From the NCBI GenBank assembly GCA_007120465.1, contig SKNO01000184.1, positions 1-43,094 on the forward strand: a stretch of 43,094 bases of DNA, in the 5' to 3' direction. Source of the stretch: Nitriliruptoraceae bacterium (GTDB lineage: Bacteria > Actinomycetota > Nitriliruptoria > Nitriliruptorales > Nitriliruptoraceae). The notes below the pieces were generated by a model, which worked only from the letters and a program-made list of their open reading frames with translations, was not told the origin of the DNA and did no database searches. Numbering within the stretch: the first letter of the stretch is position 1; each line of letters begins with the position of its first letter. Below are positions 19,471 through 29,099 of this stretch, in pieces. The position numbers and the translations under genes are program-made.

Positions 19471-21309
19471 TCAGCGGGCGCGGTCGCGCCGCTCGATGAT
19501 CCGCGCACGCGCGGTCGACACGAGGTACCTCGGCGTCCCCAGGCGCATGCCCGGCAGCGCGCGGGGCGGGAGCCCGACCGCCCGCAGCATCGGCTCGGCC
19601 CGCTGCGACACGCTGCCGGACACGCCGAACCAGCCGATCAGATCCCTCGCGGTCAACCCACCGTGGTAGGGGTCGAGGGTGCCGTTGGCCTTGGCGATCA
19701 CCCAGGCGATCGCGGCCGCCGCGGTCTCGTCCTTGCTGCGCCGCCGCAGGATGCGCGGATCGCCGGCGGCGACGTCGGCCAGCAACCGGCGGCAGGCCGT
19801 GCGGTGCTCGACGTCGAGCAGCTCCTCGCAGCATCGGTCCGTCAGCGCGGCGATCGCGGCGGCACGGTCGCGCACGTCCTCCGGCACCGCCGACAGGTCC
19901 AGGGGCTCGTCCGGCAGCGGCGTGGTCGTCAGCGCGTCGAGGGTCTCCTCGCTGCCAACCTCCTCGGCCAGCAGCCGGCGCGTCATGACCGGGAGCGGCA
20001 CCGGGGTGCCGTCCTCGTCGAAGGTGAACCCCAGCCCTTCCTCGGGGAGACCGTGCTCGAGCAGCTGCTCCATGATCCACGCGTTGCGCCCCCGAAGCCC
20101 GGATGCGTCGTCGCGGTCAGCGATGGCGTCGAGGTAGTCCGGGGCGTACTCGTCGATCGCCTCGAGGGTCTGTGCGGTCAACGCGGGGCGCAGCCCCTGC
20201 TCGGCGTGGGCGAACCGCACGAAGGCGCGGAGCACGTCCGGGCCGCGCTGCATCGTCGCGTCCGGCAGGATCGCCTTGTGGGCGAGGAAGTCGGTGAGCA
20301 GGATCTCGCACGACACGGGGCTCCACCGCAGCGGGTCGCCCGGCCCGTAGTCGCACGCGAACCACACGAACACGGCGGCCAGGTCTTCGGCTGCCTCGAC
20401 GTCTCCCGGCGGGAGGTGCTTCGAGTCGAGGAAGCGCTCGATCAGCGCGTCCCGGTCCTCGTCGCTCCACTCGGGACGCACGTAGCCGCTGCCGCCCTCG
20501 GGCAGGTGGCGCACGACCCACTCGACCAGCGGCCGGCAGCCGGGCCACGTGTCGGTCTCGAAGGGTGGGTAGGTGATCGCGCCGAGCGCGATCGCTTCGG
20601 TGATCCGCGCACGGGCGTCGGCCAGGTCCAGATCGACGAAGTGGGTGTCGGGCTCGTCGCCGGTCATCTGTTCGAACTGGCCCTGGAGCGAGGAGAGCGG
20701 GGCGTCGACGACGAAGGCGTCCTTGACCAGGGTGCCCATGTTGTGGTCGATGTAGACCAGGACGGTGAGGGCGTGGTCGGTGCCGGTCGTGACGTCGAGC
20801 ATCACGTTGTCACCGTCACCCAGGATGTGCGTCATCTCCACCGCCCGGCCGACCCGGATCGGCGTCAGCCGGCGCAGCCACCGCGGCGGCTTGTGGGGCC
20901 GGCCCGCGAGCTCGCGGCGGATCCGCTGGGCGGAGGGTTCGTCGTCGAGGAGCTCCGCGATCGCCGTCAGCAGAGCGGTGGTCTCCGCACGGCGGACCTC
21001 CAGGAAGGAGGTGATCAGCTCGTCGCGGTCGGGCCCGGTCGGCGGCTCGCCGCGGGCCTGCGCCAGCGGGTCGGCCTCTCGCGGGTCGGTGACGGCGAGC
21101 AGGCTGCTGGCGAACTGGAGCAGCGTCAACGGGTGCGACTCGCGCATCGCGCGGCGGACATCGCGGAGCAGGTCGGGTTCGTCGGAGGGCGGGGGCGGAC
21201 CACCCGGGCCCCCCGGCCCGCCGGGACCCGGTCCGCCGAGGGAGGGCCCGCCGGGTGGGGATCCGAGGCTGCGGGGGCCACGAGCCGAGCGGTGGGGACG
21301 TCGTGACAT
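19471..21309 (-). CDS. Hypothetical protein, 612 aa, Gly/Pro-rich N-terminus
   Basis: Long ORF with coherent amino-acid composition; no family recognised. Confidence 0.7.
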   Translation of the reverse strand: MSRRPHRSARGPRSLGSPPGGPSLGGPGPGGPGGPGGPPPPSDEPDLLRDVRRAMRESHPLTLLQFASSLLAVTDPREADPLAQARGEPPTGPDRDELITSFLEVRRAETTALLTAIAELLDDEPSAQRIRRELAGRPHKPPRWLRRLTPIRVGRAVEMTHILGDGDNVMLDVTTGTDHALTVLVYIDHNMGTLVKDAFVVDAPLSSLQGQFEQMTGDEPDTHFVDLDLADARARITEAIALGAITYPPFETDTWPGCRPLVEWVVRHLPEGGSGYVRPEWSDEDRDALIERFLDSKHLPPGDVEAAEDLAAVFVWFACDYGPGDPLRWSPVSCEILLTDFLAHKAILPDATMQRGPDVLRAFVRFAHAEQGLRPALTAQTLEAIDEYAPDYLDAIADRDDASGLRGRNAWIMEQLLEHGLPEEGLGFTFDEDGTPVPLPVMTRRLLAEEVGSEETLDALTTTPLPDEPLDLSAVPEDVRDRAAAIAALTDRCCEELLDVEHRTACRRLLADVAAGDPRILRRRSKDETAAAAIAWVIAKANGTLDPYHGGLTARDLIGWFGVSGSVSQRAEPMLRAVGLPPRALPGMRLGTPRYLVSTARARIIERRDRAR

Positions 21310-21399
21310 CGAGGTTGCCGGTCATCGTCGGGGGCGTGACAGTGCGACCGTAGCGGCGATGACACCGCTCCTGGCACGTGGGGGGAGTAGCATCGCGCC

Positions 21400-21615
21400 A
21401 TGCCGATCTACGAGTACCGCTGCCGCGCCTGCGGTGACACCTTCGAGCAGCTGCGTCCGCTGGGCGACGCGGATGCCCCGATCAGCTGTGCCTGCGGTGG
21501 GGCCGACACGACCCGGCTGCCGTCCCTGATCGCGCGCGGAGGCAGCGGGGAGCTGCCCCTGACCAGCGGTGGCGGGGGCGGCGGCTGCTGTGGTGGGGGC
21601 TGCTGCGGCGGCTGA
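21400..21615 (+). CDS. FmdB family zinc-ribbon protein
   Basis: MPIYEYRCRACGDTFEQLRPL…CACGG, with Gly/Cys-rich tail. Confidence 0.9.
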   Translation: MPIYEYRCRACGDTFEQLRPLGDADAPISCACGGADTTRLPSLIARGGSGELPLTSGGGGGGCCGGGCCGG

Positions 21616-21691
21616 CGCCGTGAGGCTGACCCTGCGGCAGCTGATCCCGGGAGGCTGACGCTCTGGCGGCGCGGGGAGCCACGCCGCACGA

Positions 21692-22003
21692 TCACGCGTC
21701 AGGTCGGGGGACACCGCTCTCCTCGACGAGGTGCTCACGGGTGACCTCGAGGAGCTGGCGGACGTGGGGGTCGTCGAGGTGGTAGAGGATCGCGCGGCCC
21801 TCCCGGCGCGCGGCCACCACCTTGGAGGTGCGCAGCAGCCGGAGTGCGTGCGACACGGCGGACTCGCTCACGCCGATCCCCGCGGCGAGCGAGCCCACCC
21901 GCTGCTCGCCGTCGTCAAGCAGGGTGTACAGCAGCCGTACCCGGGTCGGGTCCCCCAGGATCGCGAACATCTCGGCGGTCGCGTGCACCAGTCGATCGTC
22001 CAT
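21692..22003 (-). CDS. ArsR/SmtB family metalloregulator
   Basis: AEMFAILGDPTRVRLLYTLLDDGEQRVGSLAAGIGVSESAVSHALRLLRTSKVVAARREGRAILYHLDDPHVRQLL. Confidence 0.92.
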   Translation of the reverse strand: MDDRLVHATAEMFAILGDPTRVRLLYTLLDDGEQRVGSLAAGIGVSESAVSHALRLLRTSKVVAARREGRAILYHLDDPHVRQLLEVTREHLVEESGVPRPDA

Positions 22004-22011
22004 CGGTGGCC

Positions 22012-22938
22012 TCACCACGTCAGCTCGCGGCAGGGGGTCTCGGCGTCCGCCGGCTCGACCTGCAGGGTCGCGTGGTCCACGTCGTGCTCCTGGGCGAGCA
22101 GCCGGCGCGCGGCCCTCAGCACCACCGCGGCGTCCGCGCCGCCCTCCAGGTCGAGGTGGGCCGAGACGACCTCCATCCCGGACGTGAGGGTCCACACGTG
22201 CAGTTCGTGGACCGCGGCGACACCGGGCAGGGCGGCGAGGTCGGCCTCCAGCCTGTCCGGGGGCAGCTCCTTCGGCGCGGCCTGGAGCAGGATCCGCAGC
22301 GCCTTCGCGCCCAGCCGCAGCGCCCGGGGGAGGATCCACAGCGCGATGCCGATCGCGACGATCGGGTCGACGTAGGGCCAGCCGGTGGCCAGCAGGACGA
22401 TCGCGGCGAGCAGCACACCGACGGAGCTGACCAGGTCGGCGAGGACCTCGAGGAAAGCCCCCTCGAGGTTGAGGCTCTCCTTCGCCCCTGCGCGCAGCAG
22501 CCGCAGCACCACGAGATTGAGGGCGATCGCGCCGAGGGCGACGACCAGCATGGGTGCACCCGCCACGTCCGGCGGGTCACGGAGGCGCTGCACCGCCTCG
22601 GACAGGATGAAGCCGGCCAGGCCGACCAGCAGCACCGCGTTGGCGAGGGCCGCCAGGACCTCCAGCCGGTACAGCCCGAAGGTCCGGCGGGGATGGTGGC
22701 GTGCCCGGGCGGCAGCCTCGATCGCGCCGAGCGCCAGCCCGAGGCCGACCACGTCGGTGAGCAGGTGCCCGGCGTCACCGAGCAGCGCGAGGGACCCGGT
22801 CAGCAGTGCCGCGGTGACCTCGACGGCGAGGAAGCCCACGACCAGCGCGAGCGCCCACCGCAGCCGGGTGCGGTGGCGCCCACCGGCGGAGTTGCCGTCG
22901 GGCTGCAACGAGGCGCTCCCGGACACCTGCATCAGCAC
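22012..22938 (-). CDS. Cation diffusion facilitator (CzcD-like) efflux transporter
   Basis: SLALLGDAGHLLTDVVGLGLAL (HxxxD), YRLEVLAALANAVLL, AVHELHVWTLTSGMEVVSAHL. GTG 22938 or ATG 22932 start. Confidence 0.92.
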   Translation of the reverse strand: MLMQVSGSASLQPDGNSAGGRHRTRLRWALALVVGFLAVEVTAALLTGSLALLGDAGHLLTDVVGLGLALGAIEAAARARHHPRRTFGLYRLEVLAALANAVLLVGLAGFILSEAVQRLRDPPDVAGAPMLVVALGAIALNLVVLRLLRAGAKESLNLEGAFLEVLADLVSSVGVLLAAIVLLATGWPYVDPIVAIGIALWILPRALRLGAKALRILLQAAPKELPPDRLEADLAALPGVAAVHELHVWTLTSGMEVVSAHLDLEGGADAAVVLRAARRLLAQEHDVDHATLQVEPADAETPCRELTW

Positions 22939-22962
22939 ACCTGGATCAAGACACCTGCATCA
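22923..22962. repeat. Three copies of ACACCTGSATCA at 14-bp period across the CDF start region
   Basis: 22923-22934 ACACCTGCATCA, 22937-22948 ACACCTGGATCA, 22951-22962 ACACCTGCATCA. Confidence 0.9.
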
Positions 22963-22984
22963 TGTGAGCATCTGTTCAGATATT
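22963..22984. promoter_or_regulatory. Candidate SmtB/ArsR-type operator TGTGAGCA-TC-TGTTCAGATATT
   Basis: TGAGCA-N2-TGTTCA imperfect dyad followed by GATATT, just upstream of the CDF/ArsR operon. Confidence 0.65.
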
Positions 22985-23250
22985 ACGTCATGATGGCCGC
23001 GGACCGCAACCGGCCGGTGACGGCACCCAGCCGGCCTCTCGCCACAGCGCGAGGCCGGCGCCCTGGTCCACCTCCGGACCCTCCATCACGCCGACGGGCA
23101 GCCCCAGCCGTGCCGTCCCGTCGAGGAACCACTCGTCGACGCGCAACGGTCGCGAGCCAGAGGTCCCCGGATGGCGTGCACAGGTCCCACTCGGCCGCGC
23201 GACCCGGGAGGGGTTGCCGTCCGGGGCGGTCGTCGGCGAGTCTCACGGGT

Positions 23251-24072
23251 ATGACCGTGCTGTTCCGCATCGCGCGCAACCCCGACCCGGACTCGAAGCT
23301 GCCCTACCTGCTGTGGGTACCGGTGTCGGGTGGCCCGTTGGTGCTCAAGGCGCGGGAGACCTGGCCGCGGACCGCGAAGGTGTACTGCCACCGTGCCGAC
23401 GGCTGGCCCGATGACGACGAGGTGGAGATCGTCGAGGAGGTGGCGGTCCGCGAGTGTGCGTGGCGCGGCCGGGCGATCGACCTGGTGCTGGACCGCTACC
23501 GGGAGAACCGGGCGCAGTTCGTGTTCACCCGGCTGAAGGGCGGCCGCGAGGGGATCTTCTGGCAGACCTCCCGCACGGTCGGTGGCGTCCGGCCCGGGCT
23601 GCGGGTGCCGACGCGGCGCGCGTCGGGCGCCGAGGTGCTGACCGTGCTGAAGGACAGCCGCGAACGCTACGGCTACCGGTTCGCCACCCAGCAGGCGGTC
23701 GTCGACACCCAGCCGCTGCCCGTCGGCGACTACGGCATCGCGATCGGCGGCGAGGTGGTGGCCTGCGTGGAGCGCAAGTCGCTGGACGACTTCGCGACCA
23801 GTGCGGTCGACGCGTCGTTGTCGTTCCTGCTCGCGGAGCTCGCCTCGCTGGCGCGGGCGGCGGTGGTGGTGGAGGGGCACTACGCGGACCTGTTCACCCG
23901 CGAGCACGTCCAGGCCGGGTTCCTCGCCGACCTGGTCGCGCAGCTGCAGGTCCGCTACCCGAACGTGCCGATCGTGTTCTGCGGGGAGCGCAAGCTCGCG
24001 GAGGAGTGGACGTTCCGCTTCCTCGGCGCGGCCCGCGCCGAACTCACCGGTGATGCCGCCTCGGACGGGTGA
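23251..24072 (+). CDS. ERCC4 (XPF-type) nuclease-domain protein
   Basis: VGDYGIAIGGEVVACVERKSLDDFATS: GD-X(n)-ERKxxxD nuclease signature; ends FRFLGAARAEL. Confidence 0.8.
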   Translation: MTVLFRIARNPDPDSKLPYLLWVPVSGGPLVLKARETWPRTAKVYCHRADGWPDDDEVEIVEEVAVRECAWRGRAIDLVLDRYRENRAQFVFTRLKGGREGIFWQTSRTVGGVRPGLRVPTRRASGAEVLTVLKDSRERYGYRFATQQAVVDTQPLPVGDYGIAIGGEVVACVERKSLDDFATSAVDASLSFLLAELASLARAAVVVEGHYADLFTREHVQAGFLADLVAQLQVRYPNVPIVFCGERKLAEEWTFRFLGAARAELTGDAASDG

Positions 24073-24101
24073 CCTCCCGGGTGGCCCGTCCGCCGGTCAC
24101 C
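24068..24101. terminator. Candidate bidirectional terminator (GGTGACC…GGTCACC)
   Basis: Perfect 7-bp inverted repeat with 20-nt loop across the convergent stops of the ERCC4 and radical SAM genes. Confidence 0.4.
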
Positions 24102-25088
24102 AGGTCATGCGGCGTCGCCGATCGAAGCGCCACAGGCCGGCGTCGCGTCCGGCCGCGAGCACCGCGTCGACCTCGGCGCGGGTGACGCGCTCGCGCAGCT
24201 CGAGGTAGCGGTCGGTGGACAGGACCTTCCAGTCGGGCCGGTACTGGTCCATCACGTTGACGTAGGTGTCGGGGGACACGGTGGCGAGCCAGCGCAGGAT
24301 CGCCTCGCTCTCGGCGCCGAGGCCCGGCAGCACGAGGTGGCGCACGAGCAGCCCGCGGTGCGCGATCCCGTGCCGGTCCACGACCAGCTCGCCGACCTGG
24401 GCGTGCATCGCGGCCACCGCTTGCCGGGCCACCTCGCCGTAGTCGCGCAGGCCGAGGTAGCGGTGGGTGAGCCGCGGGTCGAACAGCTTGACGTCGGGCA
24501 TGTACACGTCGACGACGCCGTCGAGCAGGGCGAGGCTGTCGAGCGCGTCGTAGGCCGACGTGTTGTAGACCAGCGGCAGGGTCAGGCCGGCCTCGGCGGC
24601 GATCGGCAGGGCCTCGAGGATCTGGGGGACGACGTGCTCGGGGGTGACGAGGTTGATGTTGTGGCAGCCCTCGGCCTGCAGGGTCAGCATGACCGTCGCG
24701 AGCTCGTCGGGGGTGAGCGCGGGACCGGCGGCGCGCTGGCTGATGTCGGCGTTCTGGCAGAACACGCACCGCAGGTTGCAGCCGGAGAAGAACACCGTCC
24801 CGGAGCCGCGCCAGCCACGCAGCACCTCCTCCTCACCGAGGTGCGCGAAGGCGCTGGCGACGTGGGCGTACCGGCCGATGCGGCAGGCGCCGACCTCGTC
24901 GGCGAGCCGGTCCACGTCCCGGCAGGTCCGCGGACACACGCGGCACGGGGTGAGCAGGTTGCGGGCGGCCTCGGCGCGCTCGCGCAGCTCGCCCGTCTCG
25001 TGCAGGCGGAGGTAGCCGGGCGGCGCCGGGTCGACGACGAACCTGCCGTCGCCGCCGACCTCACGGGGCAGCCGTGCCACCGCGGTGT

Positions 25089-25092
<4 letters not shown>
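24097..25092 (-). CDS. Radical SAM protein, PflX/COG1313-like
   Basis: TPCRVCPRTCRDVDRLADEVGACRIG, FFSGCNLRCVFCQNADISQ, MPDVKLFDPRLTHRYLGLRDY. Confidence 0.88.
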
Positions 25093-26240
<1,148 letters not shown>

Positions 26241-26440
26241 CAGCAGGCTCGCAGGTCTCGCAGCTCTGGCAGGTCGCGCAGGCTGGAGGATCTCTCCCTG
26301 GCAAGGGTGGAGCGGGACGCGGTGGACGTCGAGGGTCGGAGGTCACCATCCGGCCGCGGGCACGAGCGCTCGTCGCGGTGTGCGCGACCGCTGCCACCTC
26401 GCGGTCATCGACGCCCGCGAGCCCGGGGGCCGAGATGGCG

Positions 26441-26466
26441 CGAGCCCCGCCGGTTGGCGGGGCTCG
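26441..26466 (-). terminator. Strong hairpin CGAGCCCCGCC-GGTT-GGCGGGGCTCG downstream of csp
   Basis: Perfect 11-bp stem with 4-nt loop between csp and the amrS-like gene. Confidence 0.75.
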
Positions 26467-26528
26467 TCTCGATCTGCTGTCCGTCGGGTTGACACCTGCG
26501 CGAACCACAGGATCGATGCCGCGTCACA

Positions 26529-26732
26529 TCACAGCGGCGTGACCTCGGTGGCCTGCGGGCCCTTCTGACCCTGACCCACCTGGAAGCTCACGCGCTGGCC
26601 TTCCTCGAGGGTCTTGTACCCCTCGGCCTGGATCGCGGAGAAGTGGACGAACAGGTCCTCGCCGCCGTCGGCTGGGGCGATGAACCCGAAGCCCTTGTCG
26701 GCGTTGAACCACTTGACGGTACCTTCTGGCAT
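26529..26732 (-). CDS. Cold-shock protein (CspA family)
   Basis: [50 protein letters not shown]. Confidence 0.97.
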   Translation of the reverse strand: MPEGTVKWFNADKGFGFIAPADGGEDLFVHFSAIQAEGYKTLEEGQRVSFQVGQGQKGPQATEVTPL

Positions 26733-26896
26733 GTGCGTGTTCCTATCGTTGCGCGCACCGGCACGGGTCGTTCCATTGGGGATCGTGAGGCCCCGACCGG
26801 GCGCGTGACAGGAACGACGGTACCCGGTCGTGCGCTCCCTGCCCACCGGCATCTCGCTCACCGCCCGTCGCAGGCGGGCCTGCCGCGGCGGTGCGG

Positions 26897-27142
26897 TCAC
26901 GGTGTGTCGCCGTCCCACTCGTCCTCGAACCGGGACATGTCGTCGGTGTCGGGATGCTGGAGCTGGTACGCGAGCGCCTGGTGGATCGCTTCGGCGCAGC
27001 GTCTGGCGACGTAGCGGCCGGAGTGTTGCTCGACGTCGGTGATCGTGGCGAGCGTCGCCCGGACCGCCTCACGGATCTGCGGGTCGTCCGCGTCGATGCC
27101 GTGCGCTCGCAACGCGTTCCAGAGGTCGGGTTGGCGGTCCAC
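26897..27142 (-). CDS. Small hypothetical acidic protein, 81 aa
   Basis: [45 protein letters not shown]… immediately upstream of the csp region. Confidence 0.55.
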   Translation of the reverse strand: MDRQPDLWNALRAHGIDADDPQIREAVRATLATITDVEQHSGRYVARRCAEAIHQALAYQLQHPDTDDMSRFEDEWDGDTP

Positions 27143-27151
27143 GATGGCTCC

Positions 27152-29017
27152 TCACGGCCGGGATCGTGCGGGAGGTCCCGCGGTGCCGCGGGCGGGATCG
27201 ACCGTCAACGTATCGATAGCCCGGGTGGCTGCGACGAACAGTCCGGGCGGCCCGTGTTCGGCCAGGATCCGCTCGGGGTCGACGAGCACCACCTCGGACC
27301 ACTCCAACCCGAGCGCGTCGAGCGGGCTCAGCCATCCGTCGCCGCGGTCGACGAGGCTGGCTGGTGCGATCACCTGTGCCTCGGGCGGCGGGGGCTCCGC
27401 CGCCACGCCGTCCACGGTCGGGCCGTCGGCCGCCCGGCTCCGGATCCGGTCGGTCCCGCCGCCGCTCGCACCGTCGAGGGTCCGGACGGTGCCGCCCTCG
27501 GCCGCGCTGACGATCGACGGCGTTGACAGGCCATGCCCCCGCCAGGTGTCGTCGATCCACGTGCCGATCGTGGCCGGTAGGCGCAGACTGGTGGTGAGGG
27601 TGACGGCGGTCGTGGGGGAGGTGCCCTGGACGTCCTCGTCGGTGAAGGCCTGGTGCGGGTCGCCGGACAGCAGGAGCTCGCCGGCCTCGCGCCGCAGGAG
27701 CGCCAGCAGGACACCGGGGAGGCGCTGGTACTCGTCGACGACGACCAGGTCCCACCGTGCTGGCGACTGCCGAGGCGGGGTGTTCAGGAGCGAGCGCGCG
27801 TAGCCCCGGGCGGCATCACGCAACACCGCCGGGAGGTGACGTCGAGGTAGCGCCCGTCCGACGAGCGCGGTGGGCGTGAGGTGCGGACGCAGTTCGGTGG
27901 CCGCTGCCTCGGCGCTGCTACGAGCGACGGCACGCGGGACGATGCGCTCGTACTCGGCGATCAGCGCATCGCGGAGCCCCTGTGCCACCGACCGGTACGG
28001 GGTGCTCGGCTCGCGGGCGCGCCAGGTGCGGACCGCCGCGATCTCGTCCGCCGGGATGCGACCGAGCGGGTGGGGGACCGGGGAGGCGGCGTGGAGCTGT
28101 TGCCGCGCCGCGTCGAAGGCGGCCTCGATCGCACGGGGCACGTCGGCGCCGTCGGCACCGGGGTGCTGCCCGGCGACCGGTGCGGGCCGCGCACCGAGGC
28201 CGAGCACCTGCGGCAGCCGGTCCTGTGGGGTGGGGGTGATGGACGCGACCCCGAGCAGCCGGCCGAGCACCTCGACCCGCTGTGCCAGTCGGGGTGTGCC
28301 GGTCACGAACAGCACGCGCAGCGTGTGCGGGTCCGGGTGGGACAGCACCCGGCGCGCGAGCTCGACCAGCACGATCGCGGACTTGCCACTGCCGGGTGGA
28401 CCGGTCAGCAGTACGTCGCCGTCTGACGCGGCGATCGCCTCCAGCGCCGCGCTCTGCTCGGTCGTCAGCGTCGACAGCGGATCGGACATCTGCTCCCGGC
28501 GGGCGGCGGTGCGCATCCCGTGCCGAATCCGTTCCGCCAGCGCCTCCGGCTCTGCGGTCAGGCGGTGCACCGCCAGGGGTTGGTCGCCCCGCTCGGTGAT
28601 CAGCAGCCGATCGCGGGCCGTGAGGTAGCGCTGCCCTTCGGGCGCGTGCCACGGCACGATCAGCAGGTCGCGCTCGTCGTCGAAGACGCCGACCCTCCCG
28701 ACGACGGTGTCGCCGTCGGTGTCGGCGGCCAGCAGCATCGCCGCCTCCGACCGCTCGACCTCCTCGACCTGCAGCAGGAAGTCCCGGTGCATCCGGGCGA
28801 TCGCCTGATCGACCGGGTCCTTGGAGGTGATCAGTTCGGCGTAGGCACGCTCGCGGCGGGCGACGGTGGCGGCGAGGTTGGCACGGGCGGCATCACGCTG
28901 TGCTTCGATGCGGGCGACGACCGACGCGGGCACGCCCGCACCGGTCGCCGCAGCGCCCAGCGAGGTCATGGCGAGGCCCCGGTCGGATGTGGGAGCGGCA
29001 GCGAGGGAGCCGACCAC
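27152..29017 (-). CDS. HelD/UvrD-like superfamily 1 helicase, short divergent form
   Basis: VLLTGPPGSGKSAIVLVELARR (Walker A), WDLVVVDEYQRLPGVLLALL (motif II), LSGDPHQAF, LGLEWSEVVLVDP, GLFVAATRAIDTL. Confidence 0.82.
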   Translation of the reverse strand: MVGSLAAAPTSDRGLAMTSLGAAATGAGVPASVVARIEAQRDAARANLAATVARRERAYAELITSKDPVDQAIARMHRDFLLQVEEVERSEAAMLLAADTDGDTVVGRVGVFDDERDLLIVPWHAPEGQRYLTARDRLLITERGDQPLAVHRLTAEPEALAERIRHGMRTAARREQMSDPLSTLTTEQSAALEAIAASDGDVLLTGPPGSGKSAIVLVELARRVLSHPDPHTLRVLFVTGTPRLAQRVEVLGRLLGVASITPTPQDRLPQVLGLGARPAPVAGQHPGADGADVPRAIEAAFDAARQQLHAASPVPHPLGRIPADEIAAVRTWRAREPSTPYRSVAQGLRDALIAEYERIVPRAVARSSAEAAATELRPHLTPTALVGRALPRRHLPAVLRDAARGYARSLLNTPPRQSPARWDLVVVDEYQRLPGVLLALLRREAGELLLSGDPHQAFTDEDVQGTSPTTAVTLTTSLRLPATIGTWIDDTWRGHGLSTPSIVSAAEGGTVRTLDGASGGGTDRIRSRAADGPTVDGVAAEPPPPEAQVIAPASLVDRGDGWLSPLDALGLEWSEVVLVDPERILAEHGPPGLFVAATRAIDTLTVDPARGTAGPPARSRP

Positions 29018-29099
29018 CGTAGCGCGAGCGTCCCCGGTACGTCCACGGCTCCCGTCCGGAGGCGGGCGGGTTACCGACGACGGTGGGTGTGTCCGTCGC

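Noticed and set aside
19444-21306. 620-aa plus-strand ORF opposite the 612-aa orphan
   Set aside because: Both strands are open, but the minus frame has more protein-like composition (hydrophobic cores, aromatic residues); the plus frame is Gly/Arg/Val/Gln-rich. Not fully decisive.
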